Positions 43,250-51,357 are shown, counted from the first letter of the stretch. The stretch is 64,000 nt of DNA from Anaerolineae bacterium (GCA_019637615.1 JAHBVJ010000024.1:62001-126000); one strand, 5' to 3'. Numbers and translations are program-made. Notes: a model not told the origin generated them from the letters alone.

Positions 43250-44533
43250 ATGCCCCTACCCGACTCGCTTGAACCGCTGCTGGATCGCATCACCGAGGCG
43301 GCGGAAGTCTTGAATCTGCCTTTGTACGTAGTGGGTGGTTTCGTGCGCGATCTGATGCTCGGCAAAGTCAACCTTGATCTCGATATGGTGGTGGAAAATC
43401 GTGTCTTCGATCTTGTGGCGGAGCTGGTTTCATCTTACGGCGGCGAAGTCCAATATCACCAGAAATTCGGTACGGCGACATGGTTCCTCCCCGCGCCCGA
43501 ATCCGGTTGGCCTCTCACCATCGATTTCGCCACTGCCCGCACCGAGGTCTATCCCGAACCCGCCATCTTACCCGTCGTCACACCATCTACCATCGAGCGC
43601 GATCTCTTTCGGCGCGATTTCACCATCAACGCCTTAGCGCTGCGCATCTCGCCTCCGCCGCTGCACCTGCTCGATCTCTATCACGGCGACTCCGATCTGC
43701 GTCACGGCCTGATCCGCGTCCTGCATGATCGCAGCTTCATCGATGATCCCACGCGCATCTTCCGCGCTGTGCGCTATGAACAACGCTTCAATTTTCAAAT
43801 TGAGTCGCATACATTAAACTTGCTCTTATCCGCATTAATCTTTATCCCGCGCTTAACGGGAGAACGCATCCGCCACGAATTCGACATGATCTTCGCGGAA
43901 GCCGCTCCTGAACGTGCCCTGCGGCGTTTTGATGGTTTAAATATCCTAACCCACGCGAACAGTGCCTTAGCATTTGATGAGACACTTGCCTCAGCCTTCG
44001 AATCTTCGCGTATCCTCCTTGATCGTGCGTCGCCCGAATCCGGTTGGCGTTCGCTCACCATCGAGAAACCACTTGTCTATTGGGCGCTGCTCGGCAGTCG
44101 ACTAGATGCAAAACAAGCGGTTTCTGTGAGCAAATCGCTGGCCCTTTCACGACCACAAACAGAAGCACTTGAACAAGGAACACGCACGCAGCGCTGTTTG
44201 GCAGCGTTAGCAGGAGCCGAATACCCTTCTCAGGTGGATGCAGCCATAAGTCAGTTCACGCCGACTTCAGCCGCTCTAGTAGCTTACTGGGCGCTGGCGA
44301 CGGATGACCACACCCGCCACAAAATCGCCACCTACGCCACCACATGGCGTTATGTGCAACCTGCACTAAACGGCGACGATCTCAAGCGAATGGGCTTGCC
44401 ACCGGGAAAACTGTTCGGTACACTGCTCCGTCAGTTACGGAGTGCTCGCCTCGATGGCAAGCTCACGACGGAAGATGACGAACGCGCCTTCGTCCGCCGT
44501 GTGTTAGAAAACGCAGCAGACCAAGACGCATGA
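43250..44533 (+). CDS. CCA tRNA nucleotidyltransferase/poly(A) polymerase family protein
   Basis: A 427-residue class II nucleotidyltransferase. The head domain has 'LYVVGGFVRDLMLGKVNLDL' followed by 'DMVVE' (the DxD metal site), then 'RRDFTINALALRI' and 'DDPTRIFRAVRYEQRFNFQI', all hallmarks of CCA-adding enzymes. The C-terminal half is helical and diverged. Whether it adds CCA, only A, or only CC to tRNA cannot be told. GGAG lies five bases before ATG. It overlaps the next gene in an ATGA junction, and with mutY forms an apparent operon of nucleic-acid maintenance genes. Confidence 0.9.
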   Translation: MPLPDSLEPLLDRITEAAEVLNLPLYVVGGFVRDLMLGKVNLDLDMVVENRVFDLVAELVSSYGGEVQYHQKFGTATWFLPAPESGWPLTIDFATARTEVYPEPAILPVVTPSTIERDLFRRDFTINALALRISPPPLHLLDLYHGDSDLRHGLIRVLHDRSFIDDPTRIFRAVRYEQRFNFQIESHTLNLLLSALIFIPRLTGERIRHEFDMIFAEAAPERALRRFDGLNILTHANSALAFDETLASAFESSRILLDRASPESGWRSLTIEKPLVYWALLGSRLDAKQAVSVSKSLALSRPQTEALEQGTRTQRCLAALAGAEYPSQVDAAISQFTPTSAALVAYWALATDDHTRHKIATYATTWRYVQPALNGDDLKRMGLPPGKLFGTLLRQLRSARLDGKLTTEDDERAFVRRVLENAADQDA

Positions 44534-45069
44534 CAGCTACCGAGATTGAAGGCCGTAAGCTGACTCTGCACTTGGAGGTCGAATTCCGCTTCGCACAGCG
44601 GGAAGACCTATCCAAGCTGGAATGGCATGGAGAATACACGCATTTCCGGCGTGTTTTCGCCAAAGCCTTTGAAGAGCAGCAGCAAGGCAAACGTCTGATG
44701 TTGTTGGCTTGCATTAACAACTGGCCCGTGGGGCAGGTGTTTATGCAGCTCGTCAGTGCCGATGACTTCTTCATGTTCGCGCGCAAACGGGCTTATCTAT
44801 ATTCGTTGCGCGTGATGGATGCCTTTCGTGGGCAAGGTCTAGGTACGGCGCTACTACAGGAAGCTGAACATATCCTGATCGAGCGTGAGTATGCGAGCAT
44901 GAGCATCGCGGCAGCCAAGGATAATCCCGGCGCTCGGCGGCTCTACGAACGCTTGGGGTTCGAAGTGTTCTCGGAAGATACGGGGCACTGGAACTACGTA
45001 GATCATGAAGGACGCACTCGTTACGTAGTTGAACCCTGTTGGATTCTAGAGAAAGAGCTGCGGAAATAG
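44530..45069 (+). CDS. GNAT-family N-acetyltransferase
   Basis: A 179-residue acetyl-CoA-dependent transferase. The acetyl-CoA-binding motif is 'LRVMDAFRGQGLGTALLQEA' (Q/RxxGxG/A type), with 'MSIAAAKDNPGARRLYERLG' and 'FEVFSEDTGHWNYVD' completing the fold. The N-terminus ('TLHLEVEFRFAQREDLSKLE') is typical. It overlaps the preceding gene by four bases. Substrate, small molecule or protein, is unknown. Confidence 0.92.
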   Translation: MTATEIEGRKLTLHLEVEFRFAQREDLSKLEWHGEYTHFRRVFAKAFEEQQQGKRLMLLACINNWPVGQVFMQLVSADDFFMFARKRAYLYSLRVMDAFRGQGLGTALLQEAEHILIEREYASMSIAAAKDNPGARRLYERLGFEVFSEDTGHWNYVDHEGRTRYVVEPCWILEKELRK

Positions 45070-45125
45070 GTTTCTTTCATAGATGCTTCTTAACCTGAAT
45101 CGCTTTGAGGAGTCTCAATAAACCT

Positions 45126-45518
45126 ATGTCATCGCTTTTGCGCAATTCTGCCGTCAATGTAGCCTCTATCGCGCTGACCCGTTGGCGCGGCGCACAGCAT
45201 CCCACACAGCAAGCTGTTATGCAGCGGATGCAAGCTGAAGGTCTCAAACCCTATCTCACCAGCTACGGCCCCAACGCCCGCGACGGTGTACGCAGTCACG
45301 GTTATGGCAAAGTCCTGTACTGTGTCGAAGGGTCGCTCGAAATTTCCCTGCCCGACCTACGCCAGACCATCGTCCTCAAGCCCGGTGATCGGCTCGAACT
45401 TCCGCGCGGCACACGTCATGGTGTCACCGTTGGTCTGAATGGGGCACGCTGCCTCGAAGGTGCGATCCGTGGCACAGCCGATAACAACCGCCTGACACAA
45501 GAAGTCAAATCCATCTGA
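45126..45518 (+). CDS. cupin-domain protein
   Basis: A 130-residue single-domain cupin. An in-frame TTG at 45105 is possible, but ATG at 45126 is the simplest start even though its GGAG is 14 bases away. The beta-barrel motifs are 'ARDGVRSHGYGKVLYCVEGS' (part of motif 1, with one His where the usual HxH stood) and 'LKPGDRLELPRGTRHGVTVG' (motif 2). Metal ligands are thus only partly kept. It follows the acetyltransferase by 56 bases. A cluster of hairpins follows it. Function unknown. Confidence 0.8.
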   Translation: MSSLLRNSAVNVASIALTRWRGAQHPTQQAVMQRMQAEGLKPYLTSYGPNARDGVRSHGYGKVLYCVEGSLEISLPDLRQTIVLKPGDRLELPRGTRHGVTVGLNGARCLEGAIRGTADNNRLTQEVKSI

Positions 45519-45543
45519 TTTCGACTTCGCTAGGCCATATGAC

Positions 45544-45590
45544 AGGGCGGTAAGCGAGATCAACTCGTCTCGACTATCCTCAGCCGCCCT
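45544..45590 (+). terminator. nested hairpin after the cupin gene
   Basis: Outer stem AGGGCGG / CCGCCCT encloses inner stem CGAGA / TCTCG, 26 bases after the cupin stop. No T run directly after. Confidence 0.5.
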
Positions 45591-45641
45591 CAATTTCTAT
45601 CCACTTGTTAAAGATCTGCTAGCCGCTAACTAGCCTTAATA

Positions 45642-45669
45642 TCGGGAAATATCTCCCGACGGATTTTTT
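45642..45669 (+). terminator. terminator with T run
   Basis: Stem TCGGGA / TCCCGA with a 6-base loop, followed four bases later by six Ts. It is a short but classic rho-independent form in the plus direction. Confidence 0.55.
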
Positions 45670-45677
45670 CCTGCGCG

Positions 45678-45733
45678 CCTCGACTGCTATTCGAGGTTGT
45701 CATTACTACCTTCAGCTCGGTGATTTATCACCG
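45678..45733. other. two further perfect hairpins before the L,D-transpeptidase stop
   Basis: CCTCGA / TCGAGG (45678-45696) and CGGTGAT / ATCACCG (45718-45733, two-base loop). They may terminate the minus-strand gene ending at 45743. Confidence 0.4.
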
Positions 45734-45742
45734 GATGCTCAC

Positions 45743-46804
45743 TCAGCCATCCAGATACTCGCCGCTGCTCCACACATTGACCTGCAAATCCGAGTAGAAA
45801 TTGCTCGTCCAATCGTACAGCCACCGCGAGTCACTGATCGACATGTTCACGCAGCCGTGACTGTGTCGATACCCGAACCCGTCATGCCAGTACGCGCCGT
45901 GCAGGGCAATCGCCCCGTCGAAATACATCACATACGGGACGGACTGCAAATAATAGAAATCCGGCTGTCCCATCGCGCCTGACATCGCATCCGTGCGCAG
46001 CCGCGCCCAGATGCGGAACAACCCCAGATTCGTAGGCCATTTCGGCAAGCCCGACGAAATCAATGTCGCGAACACCATCTGGTCACCGTCATACGCTACC
46101 AGCACCTGCTCGAACAGGTCAACGGATACCCATCGCCCCTTGATGCCTTCTGGTTTGTCCGATTGCAGCACGCGTGCCACCCGCCGCTGTTCCACCCACT
46201 GCCCCGGCCCCACCAGATACCATTCCCACGTGCCAACCTTGACGCTCGCGTAGATGTTTAGCCGCGTGTAGCGGGCGATTTTCGCCGTATCCTTGCTCGG
46301 TTCCTGACCGGGGATGCTGCTCGGCGCGACAGGCGTTAACACCCACGCCATCGTATGCGATAACGGCTTATCGATCAGCACGCCGGAAAACGCCGATGGT
46401 CGCGTGAACGTCAATGCCGATACAGGTACCCACTGCCCCGGCTTGATCTCGTACCAATCCCCCTCGCGGCGGCGCACGGAAAGATAATTGAATCCCGCGT
46501 CCAGCGAACCGCTTGGGCTGCCGTTCGGCGCATCATAAAACGTGATGTTCTCATGCGCCACGCGGTACAGCGAGAACTTCTTGATCTCATCGCGGTCAAC
46601 CGACAGCGGGCGCACGTCTGGCGTCGGATGCGCGATCATCTCTGTCAGCAGCAGTTGATATTGGAACGCGGGCAAGCCGTACATACACCCCGGCGTTCCG
46701 GGCGTCAGGCAGTCCAGCGCTGCGGCCGGACGTGGCGTGACGAATGGCGCGAACAAACTCAGCAGCAAACAGGTGATCGGGATCAATCGGAGCTGACGAC
46801 GCAT
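45743..46804 (-). CDS. L,D-transpeptidase (YkuD) exported protein
   Basis: About 353 residues. The ATG at 46804 has AAGGG seven bases upstream and is preferred over one 18 bases earlier. A signal peptide (about 1-30, ending near 'TPRPAAA') precedes SH3-like segments ('GSPSGSLDAGFNYLSVRRRE', 'WYEIKPGQWVPVSALTF'). The C-terminal YkuD domain (about 215-340) has 'IALHGAYWHDGFGYRHSHGC' followed by 'VNMS', with the catalytic Cys in 'SHGC'. These enzymes cross-link peptidoglycan stems or attach proteins to the wall. It agrees with the LCP gene in pointing to a peptidoglycan wall. Confidence 0.94.
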   Translation of the reverse strand: MRRQLRLIPITCLLLSLFAPFVTPRPAAALDCLTPGTPGCMYGLPAFQYQLLLTEMIAHPTPDVRPLSVDRDEIKKFSLYRVAHENITFYDAPNGSPSGSLDAGFNYLSVRRREGDWYEIKPGQWVPVSALTFTRPSAFSGVLIDKPLSHTMAWVLTPVAPSSIPGQEPSKDTAKIARYTRLNIYASVKVGTWEWYLVGPGQWVEQRRVARVLQSDKPEGIKGRWVSVDLFEQVLVAYDGDQMVFATLISSGLPKWPTNLGLFRIWARLRTDAMSGAMGQPDFYYLQSVPYVMYFDGAIALHGAYWHDGFGYRHSHGCVNMSISDSRWLYDWTSNFYSDLQVNVWSSGEYLDG

Positions 46805-47379
46805 GTGCTTACCCTTTCGCATGACTTAGCTAGATTGTATGTAAACTCATCGTGGACGCAACACACCGCTGACCTACGCCACGTGTGCGGATGCCACACG
46901 CGCGCCCGCCGCCACTTCAAGTTCAATCTTCTTTCAAATCACCTCTTGACTTAACTCAAATGTTCGTTTATAATATTTTGTACCGAAAATAGTTCACATC
47001 AGTCACTACTGTACGATAAACTATTCTCAAATGATCTGAATCGGGATTTCTCTTGAATTCGTAGCAGAAATGATCTGAATTAAGCAGCCGAATCAGATCA
47101 TTTTCAGATCATTTGACCCTTCCTGACCCAATTCAAATGATCTGATTCCACGCACAAACAGATCATTCCAATGATCGAATCGATCATTTCCAAGTCGAGC
47201 GTGTGTTCTGAAGAATTTCAGACCGCGTTGAATTTTCCGTTGATGAGACTCCATGCTCATCAACGATTGCCTACCTATCTCAAGGTGTTGATCGCGTAAA
47301 TACTGATCGAATCCGCCTTCCCGCTAGGGACACGAAAGTTTAGTAAGAAAATTGTGACTTCTTCTCATCACAAAATGCC
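46805..47379. other. AT-rich intergenic region with GATC repeat cluster
   Basis: 575 bases between the L,D-transpeptidase start and the -35 box of the ABC importer operon. It is markedly AT-rich and contains the 47030-47188 repeat cluster. No reading frame of note. The promoter of the minus-strand transpeptidase must lie near 46830-46900, but I cannot fix it. Confidence 0.55.
47030..47188. repeat. cluster of eight AATGATCTGA-type motifs
   Basis: AATGATCTGA or its complement lies at 47030, 47069, 47093, 47104, 47136 and 47158 (one base off), then AATGATCGA at 47170 and its complement TCGATCATT at 47180. That is eight copies in 159 bases, in both orientations. The shared core ATGATC equals that of the 8497-8646 cluster. 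It lies about 200 bases upstream of a strong promoter. Confidence 0.75.
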
Positions 47380-47409
47380 TTGACACCGTTTTCAAAGCAG
47401 TGCTATAGT
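47380..47409 (+). promoter_or_regulatory. sigma-70 promoter of the ABC importer operon
   Basis: Consensus -35 TTGACA at 47380-47385, an 18-base spacer, and -10 TATAGT at 47404-47409 (five of six). Transcription should start near 47417, giving a leader of about 317 bases before the ATG at 47734. Confidence 0.75.
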
Positions 47410-47416
47410 TGGCGCG

Positions 47417-47733
47417 TCTCGTTGGCTACTATAAAGGTCGTAATGGACGACTTACCCGGTTCCAAACGGTGTCCCGCCCTCGGTTCGAGGGAAGGTTCGC
47501 CCGCACAGTTCGGAGTACTCGGCTCCTGATGTAGCGTGTTCGCGATTGACTCAAACTTCCTCCTAGCCTGAGTCAACGACACCGCCACCGATTGGTCTTG
47601 CCGCCCTCCGTTCCGCCAGCGGGGGGTTATTGATAACCTTCACCTTCATCTCCACCAGAGTGCGCGGGCTGCCACCAAAGAATCCAAATAACGTGGCTCC
47701 TCAGTTGAGGATTCATGAGAAGGGCGGTTTCTC
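47417..47733 (+). ncRNA. structured 5' leader RNA, possible riboswitch
   Basis: The leader between the promoter and the fused permease is GC-rich against an AT-rich upstream and holds a series of perfect stems. These are GTCGT/ACGAC (47437-47451), CCCTCG/CGAGGG (47477-47491), GGAG/CTCC (47512-47526), TTGACTCA/TGAGTCAA (47546-47576), CCCTCCG/CGGGGGG with one G-U (47604-47626), GGTTAT/ATAACC (47625-47638, overlapping the previous stem by two bases) and CCTCA/TGAGG (47699-47710). CATGAGAA (47714-47721) pairs with TTCTCATG (47729-47736), putting the start codon in a stem. I find no signature of a riboswitch class I know. Confidence 0.5.
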
Positions 47734-49464
47734 ATGGGTGCTGTGCAACGCAAGACGCTTGGTTCTGCTCTGCACGTAGGACGCTTCCTACGCCGTGGAG
47801 ATGTCCTGATCGTCATCGGCATTCTCGTCTTTATCTACGCTGGGATTCGCTTGGCTTCGCCCTATGCGGTAGTCGGGCCAGACGTGGATCTCAATCCATC
47901 ATCGTTGCCGTGGTATGCCTTACTCTCGCTGGTAAGGATGACGGCCTCATATTTATTATCGCTCTCATTTACGCTGGTTTTCAGCTATCTCGCGGCCCGC
48001 AACCGTACCGCCGAACGCATCATGATGCCCATCTTGGACGTGTTGCAGTCGGTGCCTATCCTGTCGTTTTTGCCAGTGGTGCTGCTCGTGCTCACCACTA
48101 TTTTTCCGTCGCGTTTTGGCGTCGAGGTGACGGCGGTCGTCCTCATCTTCACTAGTCAGGCGTGGAACATCGCGTACAGCTTTCACCAATCCTTGCGTAC
48201 CGCGCCTAGCGATTTGCAGGAAGCCTCGCAGAACTTCCGCCTCAACTGGTGGTATCGTCTGCGTTATCTGGAACTTCCTTTTGGGATGCGGGGCCTGCTG
48301 TGGAACAGCGTTGTCTCGTGGGCAAACGGCTGGTTCTTCTTGATGGCGGCGGAAACCTTTCGCGTCAATAACCGCGACTTCCGTCTGCTAGGGCTGGGTT
48401 CCTATCTGCAAAAGGCCGCTGACGCCAAGGATACCGGTGCGATCATCCTTGGCTCGGTCGTGCTCGTTGCCATCATCGTGCTGCTCGATCAGTTCGTCTG
48501 GCAGCCGCTGATCGCATGGTCGGAGCGTTTCCGCGTCGATCTGGTTAGCAACGACGAACCAGCGCGCTCGTGGTTTTACGAGTGGATGAGCAAATCGTGG
48601 TTGGCGCAGGGACTGACGACGCTCATCCTCACGCCCCTGAGCGAATATCTGGATCGACGTCTCGGCGGCAAATTGCAAGTTTCTGCCGAATCGCCCAATG
48701 CAGCCCGCAATCGGACGATCTGGCGAGTTGTCCGCATATTGTTCACCGTTCTGATTATCGGTGTTTTGGCCTATGGCGTCTTCAGGATAGCGGGTCGTTT
48801 GCTGTCGCTGCCCATCGATAAATGGGGGCAGATCGCAGGTGCGACGCTGGCTTCCACCATTCGCGTTTTCGCGGCTTCGGTGCTGTGTCTTGTCTGGACG
48901 CTGCCCGTCGGCGTCTGGATCGGCACCAACCCGCGCCTATCCGGCATCTTGCAGCCCATCGTGCAGAGTGTGGCGGCAGTTCCGGCGACGGCCTTTTTTC
49001 CGGTCTTGGTGCTCTATTTCGTCAGTTTACCAGCCGGGCTGGATATTTCGGCAGTCTTATTGATGATGCTCGGCACACAGTGGTATTTGTTGTTTAACGT
49101 CATCGCCGGAGCCTCCGCCCTGCCGCAAGAACTCAAGGACGCCGCCCGTCTCTACAAAATCACGGGTTGGGAACAGTGGCGCACGTTGATCTTGCCCGCC
49201 CTCCTGCCCTACATCATCACAGGGCTGAACATCGTGGGCGGCGGCGCATGGAACGCCAGCATCGTCGCGGAATATACCGAATTCGGCAGTCGTGTCTATT
49301 CGGTGCCGGGGTTAGGCTCCATCATTGCCGACGCCACTGCGCGCGCCGACTACGACATGCTCTTAGCTGCCACCCTGACAATGATCGTCACCGTCGTGGC
49401 GATCAACGGCATCGTCTGGCAGCGGTTGCATCACATCGCTGAGGAAAAATATCGTATCGAGTGA
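47734..49464 (+). CDS. fused double-permease of an ABC importer (NitT/TauT-like)
   Basis: A 576-residue protein made of two binding-protein-dependent permease units in tandem. Each half has about five to six helices and an EAA loop that docks the ATPase: 'DLQEASQNFRLNWWYRLRYL' near residue 160 and 'ELKDAARLYKITGWEQWRTL' near residue 475. It resembles permeases of the nitrate/sulfonate/bicarbonate group. Fusion of both halves means one chain forms the whole channel. No periplasmic binding-protein gene is near. The ATPase gene follows by 47 bases. The start codon lies in a hairpin whose loop holds GGGCGG. Substrate unknown. Confidence 0.9.
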   Translation: MGAVQRKTLGSALHVGRFLRRGDVLIVIGILVFIYAGIRLASPYAVVGPDVDLNPSSLPWYALLSLVRMTASYLLSLSFTLVFSYLAARNRTAERIMMPILDVLQSVPILSFLPVVLLVLTTIFPSRFGVEVTAVVLIFTSQAWNIAYSFHQSLRTAPSDLQEASQNFRLNWWYRLRYLELPFGMRGLLWNSVVSWANGWFFLMAAETFRVNNRDFRLLGLGSYLQKAADAKDTGAIILGSVVLVAIIVLLDQFVWQPLIAWSERFRVDLVSNDEPARSWFYEWMSKSWLAQGLTTLILTPLSEYLDRRLGGKLQVSAESPNAARNRTIWRVVRILFTVLIIGVLAYGVFRIAGRLLSLPIDKWGQIAGATLASTIRVFAASVLCLVWTLPVGVWIGTNPRLSGILQPIVQSVAAVPATAFFPVLVLYFVSLPAGLDISAVLLMMLGTQWYLLFNVIAGASALPQELKDAARLYKITGWEQWRTLILPALLPYIITGLNIVGGGAWNASIVAEYTEFGSRVYSVPGLGSIIADATARADYDMLLAATLTMIVTVVAINGIVWQRLHHIAEEKYRIE

Positions 49465-49511
49465 AAAGGATCGACTGGGAACCCAGTAATAACCATATCG
49501 AGAGGTGAACG

Positions 49512-50873
49512 ATGGCAAACATCGTCAAACAGCCCGCTGAAGAACTTGTCCGGCTGACCAACATCGACAAAACCTACGGGTCGGGTGACCGCGCCACGGA
49601 AGCCCTCCACGACATCAATCTGAGCATCAAAACGGGCGAACTCGTTGCGCTGCTCGGCCCGTCCGGCTGTGGCAAATCTACCATCCTCCGCATCATCGCG
49701 GGCTTGGTACAGCCCACCAACGGCGACATGCTCTATCGTGGCAAGCCCTTGCGCGGTGTCAATCCGCACACGGCGATTGTGTTCCAGTCCTATGCCCTAT
49801 TCCCGTGGCTGACGGTACAAGAAAACATCGAGGTCACGCTCAAGCCGCTCGGCCTCACGCCGTTGGAACGCACCAAACGTGCTCTCAACCTGCTGGATAA
49901 GGTCGGCTTGGATGGCTTCGAAACCGCCTATCCGCGTGAGCTTTCCGGCGGGATGCGCCAGAAGGTCGGTGTCGCGCGTGCCATGTCCGTCGAACCGGAG
50001 CTGCTGTGTTTGGACGAGCCATTTTCTACGCTCGATGTACTCTCGGCGGAAAACCTGCGCGGCGAGTTGATGGACTTGTGGTCAAGTGGAGTCTTGCCCA
50101 CCAAATCGATTCTGATGGTCAGCCACAACATCGAAGAAGCTCTGCTCATGGCGGATCGCCTGATCATCCTCGATAAAAGTCCCGGTCATGTACTTGCCGA
50201 GGTTGCTATCAAGCTGCCTCATCCGCGCCGCCGCAAGGATCGCCCCTTCTTGCAGCTTGTCGATCAAGTCTACGCGCTGATCGCGGGCAAGACGCAGACC
50301 GAGGCCGAAGAACTTGGTGCTGCGCCGGGTGAACCGGGCAAAACGCGCCCGCTGCCACACGCCCCCATCAGTGCCATCAGCGGCTTGTTGGAACGCGTCA
50401 ACGAAGAAGTAGCCGACCGCATCGATCTCTATCGGCTGGCGGATGAATTAGACGAGCCGCTGGACGATATGCTTCCCTCGGTGGAAGCCTCCGAAATGCT
50501 AGGCTTTGCAAAGGTCGAGTCCGGCGATTTGTCCCTTACGCCGCTTGGACAAACCTTCGCGGAAGCCAGTATTCAGGCGCAAAAAGAGATCTTCGCTGCC
50601 CGCATCCGCCGCGTACCGATGATCCGCTGGATTCGCAGCATGTTGAGCGCCGCCCGTGATCGCGCCCTGCACTGGGATGTCTTCCAGACCGCCCTCGCTC
50701 TAGAGTTCTCGCCTGACGAAGTTGAGCGCCAACTGGACACGGCGGTTAACTGGGGACGTTACGCGGAGTTATTCTTCTTCGAAAACGACATGTTGTCCAT
50801 CGACAACCCGGCCAGTTTGCCCGAACCAGAGCATCAGGAAGAAGAGAGACAGGATTTTGATCCCGTAGGTTGA
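49512..50873 (+). CDS. ABC importer ATPase with C-terminal AAA-associated domain
   Basis: A 453-residue ATPase partner of the fused permease. The ABC domain (about 10-250) has Walker A 'GPSGCGKSTILRIIAG', 'VFQSYALFPWLTVQENIEV', signature 'LSGGMRQKVGVARAM', Walker B 'LLCLDEPFSTLD' and His in 'MVSHNIEEALL'. From about residue 285 ('PISAISGLLERVNEEVADRI') to 420 is an extra helical domain of the kind called AAA-associated. It begins with two helices predicting a regulatory or dimerisation role. This pairing with a fused permease recurs in several phyla without a binding protein. GAGGTG precedes ATG. Confidence 0.92.
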   Translation: MANIVKQPAEELVRLTNIDKTYGSGDRATEALHDINLSIKTGELVALLGPSGCGKSTILRIIAGLVQPTNGDMLYRGKPLRGVNPHTAIVFQSYALFPWLTVQENIEVTLKPLGLTPLERTKRALNLLDKVGLDGFETAYPRELSGGMRQKVGVARAMSVEPELLCLDEPFSTLDVLSAENLRGELMDLWSSGVLPTKSILMVSHNIEEALLMADRLIILDKSPGHVLAEVAIKLPHPRRRKDRPFLQLVDQVYALIAGKTQTEAEELGAAPGEPGKTRPLPHAPISAISGLLERVNEEVADRIDLYRLADELDEPLDDMLPSVEASEMLGFAKVESGDLSLTPLGQTFAEASIQAQKEIFAARIRRVPMIRWIRSMLSAARDRALHWDVFQTALALEFSPDEVERQLDTAVNWGRYAELFFFENDMLSIDNPASLPEPEHQEEERQDFDPVG

Positions 50874-50888
50874 TCTCTTTCCGCCCTC

Positions 50889-50932
50889 TTTGATCGAGCG
50901 AACATCCAATCGCCCCATTACGCTCGATCAAA
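50889..50932 (+). terminator. terminator-like hairpin of the importer operon
   Basis: Perfect 12-base inverted repeat TTTGATCGAGCG / CGCTCGATCAAA with a 20-base loop, 15 bases after the ATPase stop. No T run. Confidence 0.6.
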
Positions 50933-50948
50933 AGTAAGGATTTACACT

Positions 50949-50993
50949 GACGACAGGTCAATGGATTGAGGAGAAAATCCATGTACTGTCGTC
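50949..50993 (+). promoter_or_regulatory. nested hairpin holding a ribosome site in its loop
   Basis: GACGACAG (50949) pairs with CTGTCGTC (50986), and inside it ATGGATT (50961) pairs with AATCCAT (50976), both perfectly. The loop contains GAGGAG, which is correctly spaced for an ATG at 50981. Confidence 0.45.
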
Positions 50994-51076
50994 ATGGTAG
51001 CTCATACAAAACAAGACTTTCTTATCCATTGGCTAACCCTAAAACCGCTCACACGGGGTTGCTGCCACATTCCTAA
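50981..51076 (+). CDS. 31-codon open frame with strong ribosome site
   Basis: ATG preceded by GAGGAG with seven bases between. It codes for a basic peptide starting 'MYCRHGSSYKTRLSYPLANP'. No family. The start overlaps the right arm of the hairpin at 50949-50993. It may be a leader peptide or chance. Confidence 0.2.
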   Translation: MYCRHGSSYKTRLSYPLANPKTAHTGLLPHS

Positions 51077-51123
51077 TCATCCTTTAAGCAAGCCAATGGA
51101 CTAGTGGCATTTCGGGGCGCGGC

Positions 51124-51297
51124 GTGGGGTTAGCCGTGCTGAATGTCCTGATCATCACCGTCACACAGTCGCCTAACTACATGTCGCCGTTTTATTTAGG
51201 TTTATTTACGATGACATGGCTAATAATGCGCTCAAGGGATGTTGATCGAGGTCAGATTAGGGATCACTTCACTGTCGCAGGCTTGAATAAACCTTAG
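51124..51297 (+). pseudogene. 57-codon hydrophobic frame, possible gene remnant
   Basis: From a GTG at 51124 the frame reads 'VGLAVLNVLIITVTQSPNYM' and continues with 'FYLGLFTMTWLIMRSRDVDR', ending at TAG 51297. The upstream frame is open only to about 51087, without a good start. It looks like the C-terminal end of a small membrane protein: two helices, then a charged 'RSRDVDRGQIRDHF' tail. No family recognised. It may be a decayed gene or a small protein with a GTG start. It lies just upstream of the sigma promoter. Confidence 0.3.
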
Positions 51298-51328
51298 ACA
51301 AAGTGGTCGCCCTTAATCGCAGGAACGA

Positions 51329-51357
51329 TTGACAAACGTTGTAAAACGATGTAACAT
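51329..51357 (+). promoter_or_regulatory. promoter of the sigma-70 gene
   Basis: TTGACA at 51329-51334, a 17-base spacer and TAACAT at 51352-51357 (four of six). It predicts a start near 51364 and a leader of about 83 bases that is AT-rich. Confidence 0.6.

Noticed and set aside
47477..47491. tRNA T-arm-like GGTTCGA in the leader
   Set aside because: The best pairing is a 6-base stem with a 3-base loop; no acceptor, D or anticodon arms fit around it.
47417..47733. Known riboswitch class (guanidine-I, M-box, Mn, cobalamin)
   Set aside because: Conserved core strings of these classes are not present; only loose resemblance in short segments.
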